NCBI RefSeq assembly: GCF_025685425.1
Contig: NZ_JAGTAS010000026.1
Coordinates: 1-64,000, forward strand
From: Terriglobus albidus
GTDB lineage: Bacteria > Acidobacteriota > Terriglobia > Terriglobales > Acidobacteriaceae
DNA: 64,000 bases
Reading direction: 5' to 3'
Shown here: positions 40,811-49,151 of the stretch, in pieces
How positions within the stretch are numbered: the first letter of the stretch is position 1
Layout of the letters: each line of letters begins with the position of its first letter
Made by a program: the position numbers and the translations under genes
The notes under the pieces: model-generated
What the model was told of the DNA's origin: nothing
The model's input: the letters and a program-made list of their open reading frames with translations, nothing else
Databases searched by the model: none

Positions 40811-40926
40811 TAGAGCATTTTCCCTGTTGCCGGGTATTCCGGAAACTGCGTGCAGCGGCATTTTTATCGGGGAAAACGCCCATAGATGCGGAAGCTCTAC
40901 ACTACACCTATAGGGAAAATGCTCTA
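40811..40926 (+). repeat. Dispersed TA-flanked element A, copy 7
   Basis: 116 bp, TAGAGCATTTTCCCTGTT to ATAGGGAAAATGCTCTA. The inner stem is altered (GGCATTTTTATCGGGG with GAAAACGCC), unlike other copies. It occupies most of the 166-bp divergent region between the propeller gene and the histidine kinase operon. An apparent upstream extension of the kinase frame runs through it. Confidence 0.9.
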
Positions 40927-40947
40927 GGAGCGATCGGTTATTTCGTC

Positions 40948-42003
40948 GTGAAGCGCCTCTCGATAGCCCGGGATCTCAGTCCGTTGCAAGCTGACCTGCT
41001 CGCAGTTGTGGCATGTGTCATCGCTTTGCCGCTTGCCTGGGAGCTGGATGCGCCTTCCTCCTGCCTGCTGCTTGCGGTTATGGTCAGCAGCCTCTATGGC
41101 GGCCGCCGTTCCGGATATATTTCGGTCGTGCTTGGGGCTGCGCTCTTTTATGTTTTCTTTCTTACGCCGCAGTTCAGTCTGTTTCACCAGCGGGGAGAGT
41201 TTCTGCGCCTGCTTGTATTCATCGTGGCCATGGTGCTGGCAACAGAGCTGATTGCGGCGAGGCATCGTGCTGAGGAGTCGCTTCGTCAGACTCAGACCAA
41301 ACTCGCACAGGCGACACAGACGGCCACGATAGCCGAGTTCTCCGCCTCAGTGGTTCATGAAATCAGCCAGCCGCTCAGCGCGGTCGTGGCACATGGGCAA
41401 GCCAGCTTGCGGTGGCTGCAGGCCGATCCTCCGGATTTCGTAAACGCTCAGGCTTCAGTCGAACGCATCGTTCGAGACAGTAAAGACGCCGTCGGTATCA
41501 TTAAGGGCCTGCGGACGCTCTTCCGCAGATCGCCGCTGCAGAAGATCCCTATCGATCTGCGGCCCGTCGTCAGCGAGGTCATCTCGCTGGTGCGTAGCCG
41601 TGCGGAGAAAGACGGAATCCTTGTCGAGGTACAGCTCGCGAAAGATCTGCCATTGATCTTTGCCGATCGTATTCAACTGCAGCAGGTGCTCATGAACCTG
41701 GTATTGAATGGCATCGAATCCATGCGGGATGTCACCAGGCGGCCAAAGTCATTGACGATCCATTCGCGAGAGCAGGATGGCATGCTGTTGGTGGAGGTTC
41801 GGGATCAAGGGATCGGCGTCCAGAACTTCGACAAGGTCTTTGAGACCTTCTTCACCACGAAAGAAAACGGAATGGGGATGGGTCTCTCCGTCTGCCGCTC
41901 GATCATTGAGGCTCACGACGGTCGTCTGTGGGGAACGCCGGGACCAATTGTCGGAACGGTCTTCAGCTTTACCATTCCGGTTTTTCGGGAGCAGGTTGGA
42001 TGA
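40948..42003 (+). CDS. Sensor histidine kinase (DUF4118/FixL-type)
   Basis: A 351-residue membrane kinase. The start is set at the GTG at 40948, after the element A copy; the true start is uncertain because no well-spaced ribosome binding site is seen. Residues about 10-105 hold three to four transmembrane helices of the KdpD/DUF4118 type (LLAVVACVIALPLAWELDAP, SGYISVVLGAALFYVFFL). The HisKA phosphoacceptor His is in SASVVHEISQPLSAV near residue 137. HATPase motifs are VLMNLVLNGIESM (N box), VRDQGIGV (G1) and FFTTKENGMGMGLSVCR (G2). It overlaps the response regulator by four bases and likely controls the RND pump downstream. Confidence 0.88.
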   Translation: MKRLSIARDLSPLQADLLAVVACVIALPLAWELDAPSSCLLLAVMVSSLYGGRRSGYISVVLGAALFYVFFLTPQFSLFHQRGEFLRLLVFIVAMVLATELIAARHRAEESLRQTQTKLAQATQTATIAEFSASVVHEISQPLSAVVAHGQASLRWLQADPPDFVNAQASVERIVRDSKDAVGIIKGLRTLFRRSPLQKIPIDLRPVVSEVISLVRSRAEKDGILVEVQLAKDLPLIFADRIQLQQVLMNLVLNGIESMRDVTRRPKSLTIHSREQDGMLLVEVRDQGIGVQNFDKVFETFFTTKENGMGMGLSVCRSIIEAHDGRLWGTPGPIVGTVFSFTIPVFREQVG

Positions 42004-42635
42004 GCAAAAGCGCGCCAATCGTCTATGTTGTCGATGACGACTACAGAGTCCGGGAGGCTCTGCATGCGCTGCTCGCATCGGCGGGCTACGAGGTTGCCGT
42101 CTTTGACTCAGCCGCGTCCTATCTGAACTTCAAGCGTCCGGACAGGGCCGCATGTCTCATCCTCGATCTCGATCTTCCCGGCATGAATGGCCTGGAACTG
42201 CAACGAGAGATCGCCGGAGAAAATACGCCTCCCATTGTTTTTCTTACAGCGCACGGAGATATTCCCTCTACGGTCAAGGCGATGAAGGCAGGCGCAACCG
42301 AATTTCTTTCAAAGCCCTTTGATCAAGATGAGTTGCTGCGAGCGATTGATGCCGGCATTCAACTCGATGAAACGACACGAGCCAGACTGGCTGAGCTTGA
42401 TGCCATTCGGAAGCGGTACGCTTTGCTGACTCCGCGCGAGCGCGAGGTACTTCCCTTCGTAATCGCGGGACTTCTAAATAAGCAGACCGCATGGGAACTG
42501 GGCACCAGCGAGATTACGATTCGCATCCATAGAGGCCAGATTATGAAGAAGATGGAAGCAGAGTCCCTCGCAGACCTCGTTCGGCTCGCCGCCAGGCTTG
42601 GAATAGAACCCGCGTCATCTAATACAAAACGATAA
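42000..42635 (+). CDS. FixJ/NarL-type response regulator
   Basis: A 211-residue regulator. The receiver domain opens with MSKSAPIVYVVDDDYRVREA; the phosphoacceptor Asp is in CLILDLDLPGMNG near residue 55, with Thr in VFLTAHGD and Lys in LSKPFDQDE. The C-terminal LuxR-type HTH is YALLTPREREVLPFVIAGLL, then NKQTAWELGTSEITIRIHRG and QIMKKMEAESLADLVRLA. It overlaps the kinase stop by four bases, making a classical two-component pair that is likely the direct activator of the downstream pump genes. Confidence 0.94.
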   Translation: MSKSAPIVYVVDDDYRVREALHALLASAGYEVAVFDSAASYLNFKRPDRAACLILDLDLPGMNGLELQREIAGENTPPIVFLTAHGDIPSTVKAMKAGATEFLSKPFDQDELLRAIDAGIQLDETTRARLAELDAIRKRYALLTPREREVLPFVIAGLLNKQTAWELGTSEITIRIHRGQIMKKMEAESLADLVRLAARLGIEPASSNTKR

Positions 42636-42687
42636 TTGTTGGCCGCCACCGGATTTCCTACGATGAAACTCGATCGCAGGAGATTGC

Positions 42688-43098
42688 ATGGCCGCAGGAA
42701 AACCATCCCGTATCGTTGCGGTCGTCGATGACGACTATCGCGTGCGCGAATCGCTGGAGCAACTCTTTCATTCTGCAGGCTTAGAGCATGTCCTCTTCTC
42801 CTCAGCGGAGGAGGCGCTTTCCTATGAGGAGGCGCAACAGATCGGTTGCCTGGTCACCGATGTTCGCATGCCGGGCATGGACGGCTGCGAGCTGCAGCGG
42901 CGGATTGGAGAGAAGCTGCCGGACCTGGCCGTTATCTTCCTCACGGCTCATCAGGATGATGCCGTGTACCGTCACGCCCGGCAACATGGAGCTTTTGCCC
43001 TGCTCTACAAACCATTTGATGGTGAAGAACTTCTCCGCCTTATAACACTGGCCCTGAGGTGGAACCGCACACAGGAGGCTTTCGATGTGGATTGTTAG
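42688..43098 (+). CDS. Single-domain response regulator
   Basis: A 136-residue stand-alone receiver without an output domain. The acidic pair and phosphoacceptor are in IVAVVDDDYRVRESLEQLFH and CLVTDVRMPGMDG; Thr and Lys are in IFLTAHQDD and LYKPFDGEELL. AGGAG lies before the ATG at 42688. It resembles the first receiver (both contain VVDDDYRVRE), so it is probably an in-operon duplication of the FixJ receiver. It may act as a phosphate sink or allosteric partner of the kinase. Its 3' end overlaps the RND pump gene by 14 bases, so the two are translationally coupled. Confidence 0.9.
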   Translation: MAAGKPSRIVAVVDDDYRVRESLEQLFHSAGLEHVLFSSAEEALSYEEAQQIGCLVTDVRMPGMDGCELQRRIGEKLPDLAVIFLTAHQDDAVYRHARQHGAFALLYKPFDGEELLRLITLALRWNRTQEAFDVDC

Positions 43099-46000
43099 GC
43101 TGGCGCTTTCGCGCCCGTACACCTTTGTCGTTCTCGCACTTCTACTCTTCCTTATCAGTCCGGTAATGCTGATGCGGACACCGGTCGATATCTTCCCTTC
43201 GATCAATATTCCGGTCGTAAGCATTATCTGGACCTATAACGGCCTGGTGCCTGCCGAGATGGAATCGCGCATCACTTCCATCTACGAGCGCGCTCTAACC
43301 ACGACGGTGGGCAACATCGATCACATCGAGTCGCAATCGCTCAACGGAGTCTCTGTTATCAAGGTCTTCCTGCAGCCGCAGGCGAATGTGGATGGAGCGA
43401 TTGCGCAGGTCACGGCCGAGGCACAGGCTACGCTGAAGCAGCTTCCCTCCGGCATCACCCCGCCACTCGTGATTCAGTACAGCGCCTCCACGGTGCCTAT
43501 TCTGCAACTCGGCCTGAGCGGAAAAGGGCTTTCAGAACAACAATTGAATGATTTTGGGGCGAACTTCATCCGTCCACAGCTTGCCACCGTTCCCGGCGCC
43601 GCGGTTCCCCTGCCGTTCGGCGGCAAGGTTCGCCAGATCATGGTGGACATCGATTCGGCGCAGCTCACCTCCAAGGGGCTCTCTCCGGTCGATGTGGTCA
43701 ACGCCATCAATGCACAGAATGTGATTCTGCCCTCGGGCTCAGCCAAGATAGGCAAAACTGAATACACTGTGGGCCTGAACGGCACACCGGTCACGGTCGA
43801 CCAGCTCAATGCGCTTCCAGTAAAGACCATCAATGGCGGATCCATCTTCATGCGCGATGTCGCCAACGTCCGCGACGGGTTTGCAGTGCAACAGAACATC
43901 GTTCGCCAGGACGGCCAGCGTGGCGCCCTGCTTACGATTGAAAAGGCGGGCAGCGCCTCGACCCTTGCCATCGTCGCCGGTGTCCGATCGGTATTACCTC
44001 GTATCGCGTCAACGCTTCCACCGGAGTTGGTGATGCGTCCGCTCGCCGATCAGTCCGTCTTCGTCAGAGCGTCGCTGAACGGAGTTTTACGCGAAGGCAT
44101 GATCGCTGCCTGCCTCACCTCGATCATGATCCTGGCCTTTCTTGGGAGCTGGCGCAGCACGCTGATTATCTGCATCTCAATTCCGCTCTCGATCCTTACC
44201 TCGCTCCTCATTCTCAGCGCGCTTGGCGAAAGCATCAACATCATGACACTCGGCGGCCTGGCGCTTGCAGTCGGTGTGCTGGTCGACGATGCGACCGTGG
44301 AGATCGAAAACATGCAGCGCAACGTGGCCATGGGGAAAGATCTTCGCCAGGCCATTCTCGACGCCGCGCAGGAGATAGCCGTACCCGCCTTTGTCTCGAC
44401 CATCTGCATCTGCATCGTCTTCGTGCCGATGTTCTTCCTCACTGGCGTTGCGCGCTATCTGTTCGTTCCTCTCGCGGAAGCCGTTGTCTTTGCACTATTG
44501 GCCTCTTACTTCTTCTCACGCACTATCATTCCCACGCTGGTGATGTTCCTGCTCCCCAAAGAGGTGGAGGAACACCGGCATCCCGCGTCAGACGCCAGGC
44601 CTGGCCGCTTCGCCCGGCTCCATCAGCAGTTTGAAGCTGCCTTCGACCGGCTGCGCGATCGTTATACTCACCTTCTCTCGCAATGCCTGGAACATCGCAT
44701 CATCTTCGCGGCGTGCTTCGTTACCTTCTGCCTCGGGAGTGTGTTGCTTATTCCCTTGCTGGGGCGCGACTTTTTCCCCTATGTCGATGCCGGACAGATC
44801 CGTCTGCACGTCCGGGCAAAAACCGGTACTCGCATCGAAGAGACCGCGCGTCTGGTCGACGAGGTTGACCGATATGTAAGGACCCAGATCCCCACAGAGG
44901 AGATGGATGGAATTCTGGATAACATCGGTCTGCCGACCAGCGGCATCAACCTTTCGTACGGCAACGGCGGCACCATTGGAAATGCAGATGCCGAGGTGCT
45001 GATCTCACTCAATCAGAAGCACCATCCGACGGCAGAGTACGTGGCACACCTGCGCGAAGAACTGCCGAAGCGGTTTCCAGGAACATTGTTCTTCTTCGAG
45101 CCTGCCGATATCGTCAGCCAGACGCTGAACTTCGGTGTTCCTGCTCCAATCGATATCCAGATCGCCGGCAAGGACTTCGAGAGCAATTTCGCTCTTGCCT
45201 CTCAAATCGCAAACAAGATGCGATCGGTTCCCGGAGCGGTGGACGTTCATATCCAGCAGCAGATCGATCAGCCGCGACTGCAATACGACATTGACCGTAC
45301 TCGTATTCAGCAGGTGGGACTGACGGAGCGTGACGTCGCCGGGAACGTGCTCGTCTCCCTCAGCTCCAGCTTCCAGACGACGCCAAACTTCTGGCTCAAC
45401 CCCAAGAACGGCGTCTCCTACAACATCGCCGTACAGACGCCGCAGTACAAACTCAGTTCCATCGACGCCATCGGAAATATTCCCATCAACTCACCCAGCG
45501 CGCCCACGCCGCAGCTCTTCGAGAACCTGGCCACGATGAGCCGGACCTCTGAACCCGCGGTAGTGAGCCACTACGATGTGCAGCGCGTCATCGACATCTA
45601 TGGCAGCGTGCAGGGGCGCGACCTCGGCGGGGTTGCCAACGATGTACAGAAGATCGTGGATGACGCATCGCATCATCTTGTTCGCGGCAGCCGCATCATC
45701 ACCCGCGGACAGGTAGCGACGATGCAGGCATCCTTTACAGGACTCTTCGCCGGTCTGGCATTCGCCATCGCGCTGGTCTATCTGCTGCTGGTCGTGAACT
45801 TCCAGTCATGGACTGAAGCCGTCATCATCATCACGGCGCTGCCCGGCGCCCTGGCCGGTATCTGCTGGTTCCTCTTCCTGACGCATACCTCGCTCAGCGT
45901 CCCGGCACTGATGGGAACCATCATGAGTATCGGAGTCGCTACGTCGAACAGCGTACTGATCATCACCTTCGCCAACGAACACTTCCAGGAGAACAAAGAT

Positions 46001-46258
46001 GCTATGAAGGCGGCCATAGAAGCGGGGGCGACCCGTCTGCGGCCGGTCATCATGACGGCGATGGCCATGATCATCGGCATGATTCCGATGGCGCTCGGCT
46101 TAGGCGACGGAGGCGAACAGAATGCGCCTCTCGGACGGGCAGTAATCGGTGGCCTTCTCTTCGCGACCGTTGCAACGCTGTTCTTTGTCCCCACGGTCTT
46201 CGCGCTGATTCGTAATAAGCGCAGCACAAATTACGCCCTCACGTCGGGCAATGCATAG
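43085..46258 (+). CDS. RND efflux pump inner-membrane protein
   Basis: A 1057-residue resistance-nodulation-division transporter of normal length, acting as a proton-driven trimer. It has the opening MWIVRLALSRPYTFVVLALL, two large periplasmic loops, and the TM4 motif GGLALAVGVLVDDATVEIEN with two Asp residues for proton relay. The second TM bundle contains TSFGLIM-type LVYLLLVVNFQSWTEAVII and AMIIGMIPMALGLGDGGEQ. AGGAGG lies five bases before the ATG. The sequence is closer to HAE1/MdtB-like drug pumps than to metal pumps, because metal-binding His/Met clusters were not seen. It is followed by an adaptor and an outer-membrane channel gene. Confidence 0.95.
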   Translation: MWIVRLALSRPYTFVVLALLLFLISPVMLMRTPVDIFPSINIPVVSIIWTYNGLVPAEMESRITSIYERALTTTVGNIDHIESQSLNGVSVIKVFLQPQANVDGAIAQVTAEAQATLKQLPSGITPPLVIQYSASTVPILQLGLSGKGLSEQQLNDFGANFIRPQLATVPGAAVPLPFGGKVRQIMVDIDSAQLTSKGLSPVDVVNAINAQNVILPSGSAKIGKTEYTVGLNGTPVTVDQLNALPVKTINGGSIFMRDVANVRDGFAVQQNIVRQDGQRGALLTIEKAGSASTLAIVAGVRSVLPRIASTLPPELVMRPLADQSVFVRASLNGVLREGMIAACLTSIMILAFLGSWRSTLIICISIPLSILTSLLILSALGESINIMTLGGLALAVGVLVDDATVEIENMQRNVAMGKDLRQAILDAAQEIAVPAFVSTICICIVFVPMFFLTGVARYLFVPLAEAVVFALLASYFFSRTIIPTLVMFLLPKEVEEHRHPASDARPGRFARLHQQFEAAFDRLRDRYTHLLSQCLEHRIIFAACFVTFCLGSVLLIPLLGRDFFPYVDAGQIRLHVRAKTGTRIEETARLVDEVDRYVRTQIPTEEMDGILDNIGLPTSGINLSYGNGGTIGNADAEVLISLNQKHHPTAEYVAHLREELPKRFPGTLFFFEPADIVSQTLNFGVPAPIDIQIAGKDFESNFALASQIANKMRSVPGAVDVHIQQQIDQPRLQYDIDRTRIQQVGLTERDVAGNVLVSLSSSFQTTPNFWLNPKNGVSYNIAVQTPQYKLSSIDAIGNIPINSPSAPTPQLFENLATMSRTSEPAVVSHYDVQRVIDIYGSVQGRDLGGVANDVQKIVDDASHHLVRGSRIITRGQVATMQASFTGLFAGLAFAIALVYLLLVVNFQSWTEAVIIITALPGALAGICWFLFLTHTSLSVPALMGTIMSIGVATSNSVLIITFANEHFQENKDAMKAAIEAGATRLRPVIMTAMAMIIGMIPMALGLGDGGEQNAPLGRAVIGGLLFATVATLFFVPTVFALIRNKRSTNYALTSGNA

Positions 46259-46269
46259 GGAGATCAACC

Positions 46270-47448
46270 ATGACTGCACACACCCCATCTATTCCAGTTT
46301 CACCTTCTTCCAAAGGCAGACGGCTGCTGTTCTTCCTTCTGGTTCCAGCGGTGCTCTGCATTGCCGGAGTTCTGACACTCAGCCTGCGAGGGCGACAGAC
46401 GAGAGCCCTCGCAGCAACCACACGCGCCTTGGAATCGGAGCCGGTCTCTGTCATCCACGCCAAAGCGGGCGCCCCTAACAGCGACCTCACGCTGCCCGGA
46501 ACCTTACAGGCCTACTCCGATTCGCCGATCTATGCCCGGACCAGCGGCTACGTCTCGCACTGGTACGCCGACATCGGTGCCCATGTGCGCCAGGGGCAAC
46601 TCCTCGCCGAGATTGACTCGCCTGAGATCGACCAGGAGCTGAATCAGGCGCGTGCGACCGTAAACCAGGTACAGGCGAACCTTACCCTGGCGAGTGTCAC
46701 GGCGAAACGCTACCAGGAACTGATCCGGACGAACGCGGTTTCGCAGCAGGAGGTGGATCAGAACAACCAGAACCTCGAGGCGCAGAAGGCGAACCTGCAG
46801 GCAGCCGCCGCGAATGTGAACCGGTTGCAGCAGATGCAGAGCTTCGAGCGTGTCGTGGCGCCCTTCGATGGCGTCATCACACAACGCCGGACGGATATCG
46901 GCGACCTCGTCAATGCCGGTAACGGAGGCGCGGCCTTTGAACTCTTCCGTATCTCGAAGATCGACACTGTCCGCATCTTCGTTCCGGTGCCAGAAGCTTA
47001 CAGCCAGCAGATCACTGACGGGCTGAAGGCAACTCTGGAGCTCACAGCGATTCCGGAAAGACAATGGATCGGCAGCGTCACCCGTAACAATCACGCAATC
47101 GACGCCGCTTCACATACGCTGCTTACAGAGATCGATGTACCGAACCCGAAGAGTGAGCTTATGCCCGGCGCCTATGCCACGGTGCGTCTCCGCGTCTCGC
47201 AACCGGTCTCGTCTCTGATCATCCCGTCCGGATCTGTTCTCTACCAGGCAACCGGACCGCAAGTCGCCACCGTGACCGCGCAGAACACCATCCTGCTCAA
47301 GAAGATCACTGTGGGACGTGACTTCGGCGACTCCGTGGAGATCACAAGCGGCATCTCGGCCAACGATGCAGTCGTATCCAGTCCGCCGGACTACCTGATC
47401 GATGGCATGCACGCAGACATTCAGAACCAGACGGCAGGCCAAAACTAA
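46270..47448 (+). CDS. RND periplasmic adaptor (membrane fusion protein)
   Basis: A 392-residue HlyD/AcrA-type adaptor. An N-terminal transmembrane segment (RLLFFLLVPAVLCIAGVLTL) anchors it in the inner membrane. The lipoyl half-motif block TSGYVSHWYADIGAHVRQGQ is followed by a coiled-coil hairpin (about residues 110-190, with INQ-type repeats such as LIRTNAVSQQEVDQNNQNLE), and the beta-barrel part includes APFDGVITQRRTDIGDLV. It starts 11 bases after the RND gene and lies 9 bases before the outer-membrane channel gene. No lipobox was seen. Confidence 0.93.
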   Translation: MTAHTPSIPVSPSSKGRRLLFFLLVPAVLCIAGVLTLSLRGRQTRALAATTRALESEPVSVIHAKAGAPNSDLTLPGTLQAYSDSPIYARTSGYVSHWYADIGAHVRQGQLLAEIDSPEIDQELNQARATVNQVQANLTLASVTAKRYQELIRTNAVSQQEVDQNNQNLEAQKANLQAAAANVNRLQQMQSFERVVAPFDGVITQRRTDIGDLVNAGNGGAAFELFRISKIDTVRIFVPVPEAYSQQITDGLKATLELTAIPERQWIGSVTRNNHAIDAASHTLLTEIDVPNPKSELMPGAYATVRLRVSQPVSSLIIPSGSVLYQATGPQVATVTAQNTILLKKITVGRDFGDSVEITSGISANDAVVSSPPDYLIDGMHADIQNQTAGQN

Positions 47449-47457
47449 GAGGGGACT

Positions 47458-48891
47458 ATGCAGATCAAGCAGCGTTTCACTTCAGCCGGTCTCGCCAGCG
47501 CCTTCACCGTAGTGTTAGCGGGTTGCATGGTTGGCCCGAACTATAAGAAGCCTGTCGTCCCGGTACCGCCAACGTTCGCCGGTGCAACCGCGTCCGCCGA
47601 CAATTCCCAAAGCCCTATTGCATATACCAATTGGTGGAAGGTCTTCAACGACCCTGTACTTAGCGACCTGGAGACCCAGGCCGATCAGGCGAATCGCGAT
47701 ATCAAAATCGCTGTCGCTCATGTCGATCAGGCATCCGCCTTTACCCAGGGCGTGCGCTCGCAGTTGTATCCGACCATTGGCATCGGCGCATCCGGGCTTC
47801 GCGCACGTGAAGCGCAGAACCGTCCCAACAACGGCAATACGGCAGGACATGCAGCCACGTATAACGATACGCAGCTATCTCTGGCGGCCAGCTATGAGTT
47901 CGATGCCTGGGGACGCATCCGGCGTTCGATCGAATCTGCCCGGGCAACACAGGAAGCGTCGCACGCGGACCTTCGCTTTGTAACGCTTTCTGTCGAGTCC
48001 GATGTTGCGGTGACGTACTACAACCTCCGGCAGACAGACCAGGAGCTGCAGATTCTTAGCAACACCATCGATACACTCCGTCAGAGCCTGGACCTGACGA
48101 CGAGCTTATTCCAGAAGGGCTTGAGCAGTGAGTTGGAGGTAAAGCAGGCACAGACGCTGCTCGATCAAACCACAGCGCAACAACATGCCGCCGAGTTGCA
48201 GCGAGCGCAGATGGAGCATGGCCTGGCGGTACTGCTGGGACGCACGGTGGAAAGCTTCTCCTTACCTGCTGCGCCGCTGCAGTCCCTTCCTCCACAGATC
48301 CCCATCGGCCTCCCGGCCAACCTGCTCGAGCGACGCCCTGACATCGTGGAGGCCGATCGCTCCGTCGCTGCTGCCACAGCACAGATCGGCGTTGCAAAGG
48401 CTGCCTACTTTCCGCAACTGTCGCTTACGGGCCTGGCTGGATATGAGAGCAGCAATGCAGCCCATCTGCTCAACTGGCAGAACAGTATCGCCTCCCTTGG
48501 AACTTCTGTGGCCGCGCCTCTCTTTACCGGCGGCAGACTGAAGGCCGGTGTGGAACAGGCGCAGGCTGTGTACAGACAGTCATTGGCGCAGTACGAGAAG
48601 ACCGTCCTTGGCGCCTACCGCGAGACCGAAGACCAGCTATCCGCGCTTCATTTCCTGGAACAGGAGGCCGACGCACAAGGCAGGGCGGTGCAGGAAGCAC
48701 AGCAGGCACAGGCCATTGCAACAGCAAGATACAAGAGCGGCCTTGTAAGTTATCTCGATGTCGTCGTCGCGGAGCAGACGGTGCTGGCGAACGAGCGTAG
48801 CGCCGCCCAGATCGCCGGAGAACGCATGGTCGCCTCAGTCGTGCTGATCAAGACCCTGGGCGGAGGATGGAATGGGACGGCAACTCCATAG
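47458..48891 (+). CDS. NodT-family outer-membrane efflux lipoprotein
   Basis: A 477-residue TolC-like channel. The lipobox VLAGC near residue 22 and the following MVGPNYKKPVVPVP are typical of NodT/OprM proteins, which are lipid-anchored to the outer membrane. Two internal repeats with YEFDAWGRIRRSIESARATQ and LRQTDQELQILSNTIDTLRQ, and ERRPDIVEADRSVAAATAQI, mark the alpha-barrel helices. It completes the tripartite pump with the adaptor and RND genes. Confidence 0.94.
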   Translation: MQIKQRFTSAGLASAFTVVLAGCMVGPNYKKPVVPVPPTFAGATASADNSQSPIAYTNWWKVFNDPVLSDLETQADQANRDIKIAVAHVDQASAFTQGVRSQLYPTIGIGASGLRAREAQNRPNNGNTAGHAATYNDTQLSLAASYEFDAWGRIRRSIESARATQEASHADLRFVTLSVESDVAVTYYNLRQTDQELQILSNTIDTLRQSLDLTTSLFQKGLSSELEVKQAQTLLDQTTAQQHAAELQRAQMEHGLAVLLGRTVESFSLPAAPLQSLPPQIPIGLPANLLERRPDIVEADRSVAAATAQIGVAKAAYFPQLSLTGLAGYESSNAAHLLNWQNSIASLGTSVAAPLFTGGRLKAGVEQAQAVYRQSLAQYEKTVLGAYRETEDQLSALHFLEQEADAQGRAVQEAQQAQAIATARYKSGLVSYLDVVVAEQTVLANERSAAQIAGERMVASVVLIKTLGGGWNGTATP

Positions 48892-49151
48892 AACAAAAAA
48901 CCTGCAACTCGGTGCATCTATCCAATAGCGGAATGAAATTGACATGGAAGGTCCGGAGGGGAAGACCAGTTAGTGTGCGTGACGAAGCAAATAATTGCAA
49001 AGTAGAATGCTATATAGGGTACACTTTCCAGGTGATCGTGGGCCCTTCTCAAAGGTTCGCTCTATTCAGATGCCGGGCCAAAGAGGAAGCTCAACCGGGG
49101 CCGTGATGGAAGGTAAATAGCTGACGAGCCTCGATCCGGAGAAAGGTGCTT

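Noticed and set aside
22972-40926. Element A copies as a CRISPR array
   Set aside because: Copies are kilobases apart, in both orientations, with genes between them, and there are no regularly spaced short spacers or cas genes.
40783-40947. N-terminal extension of the histidine kinase through element A
   Set aside because: The extra residues come from the element, have no membrane or signal character, and are absent from the kinase family.
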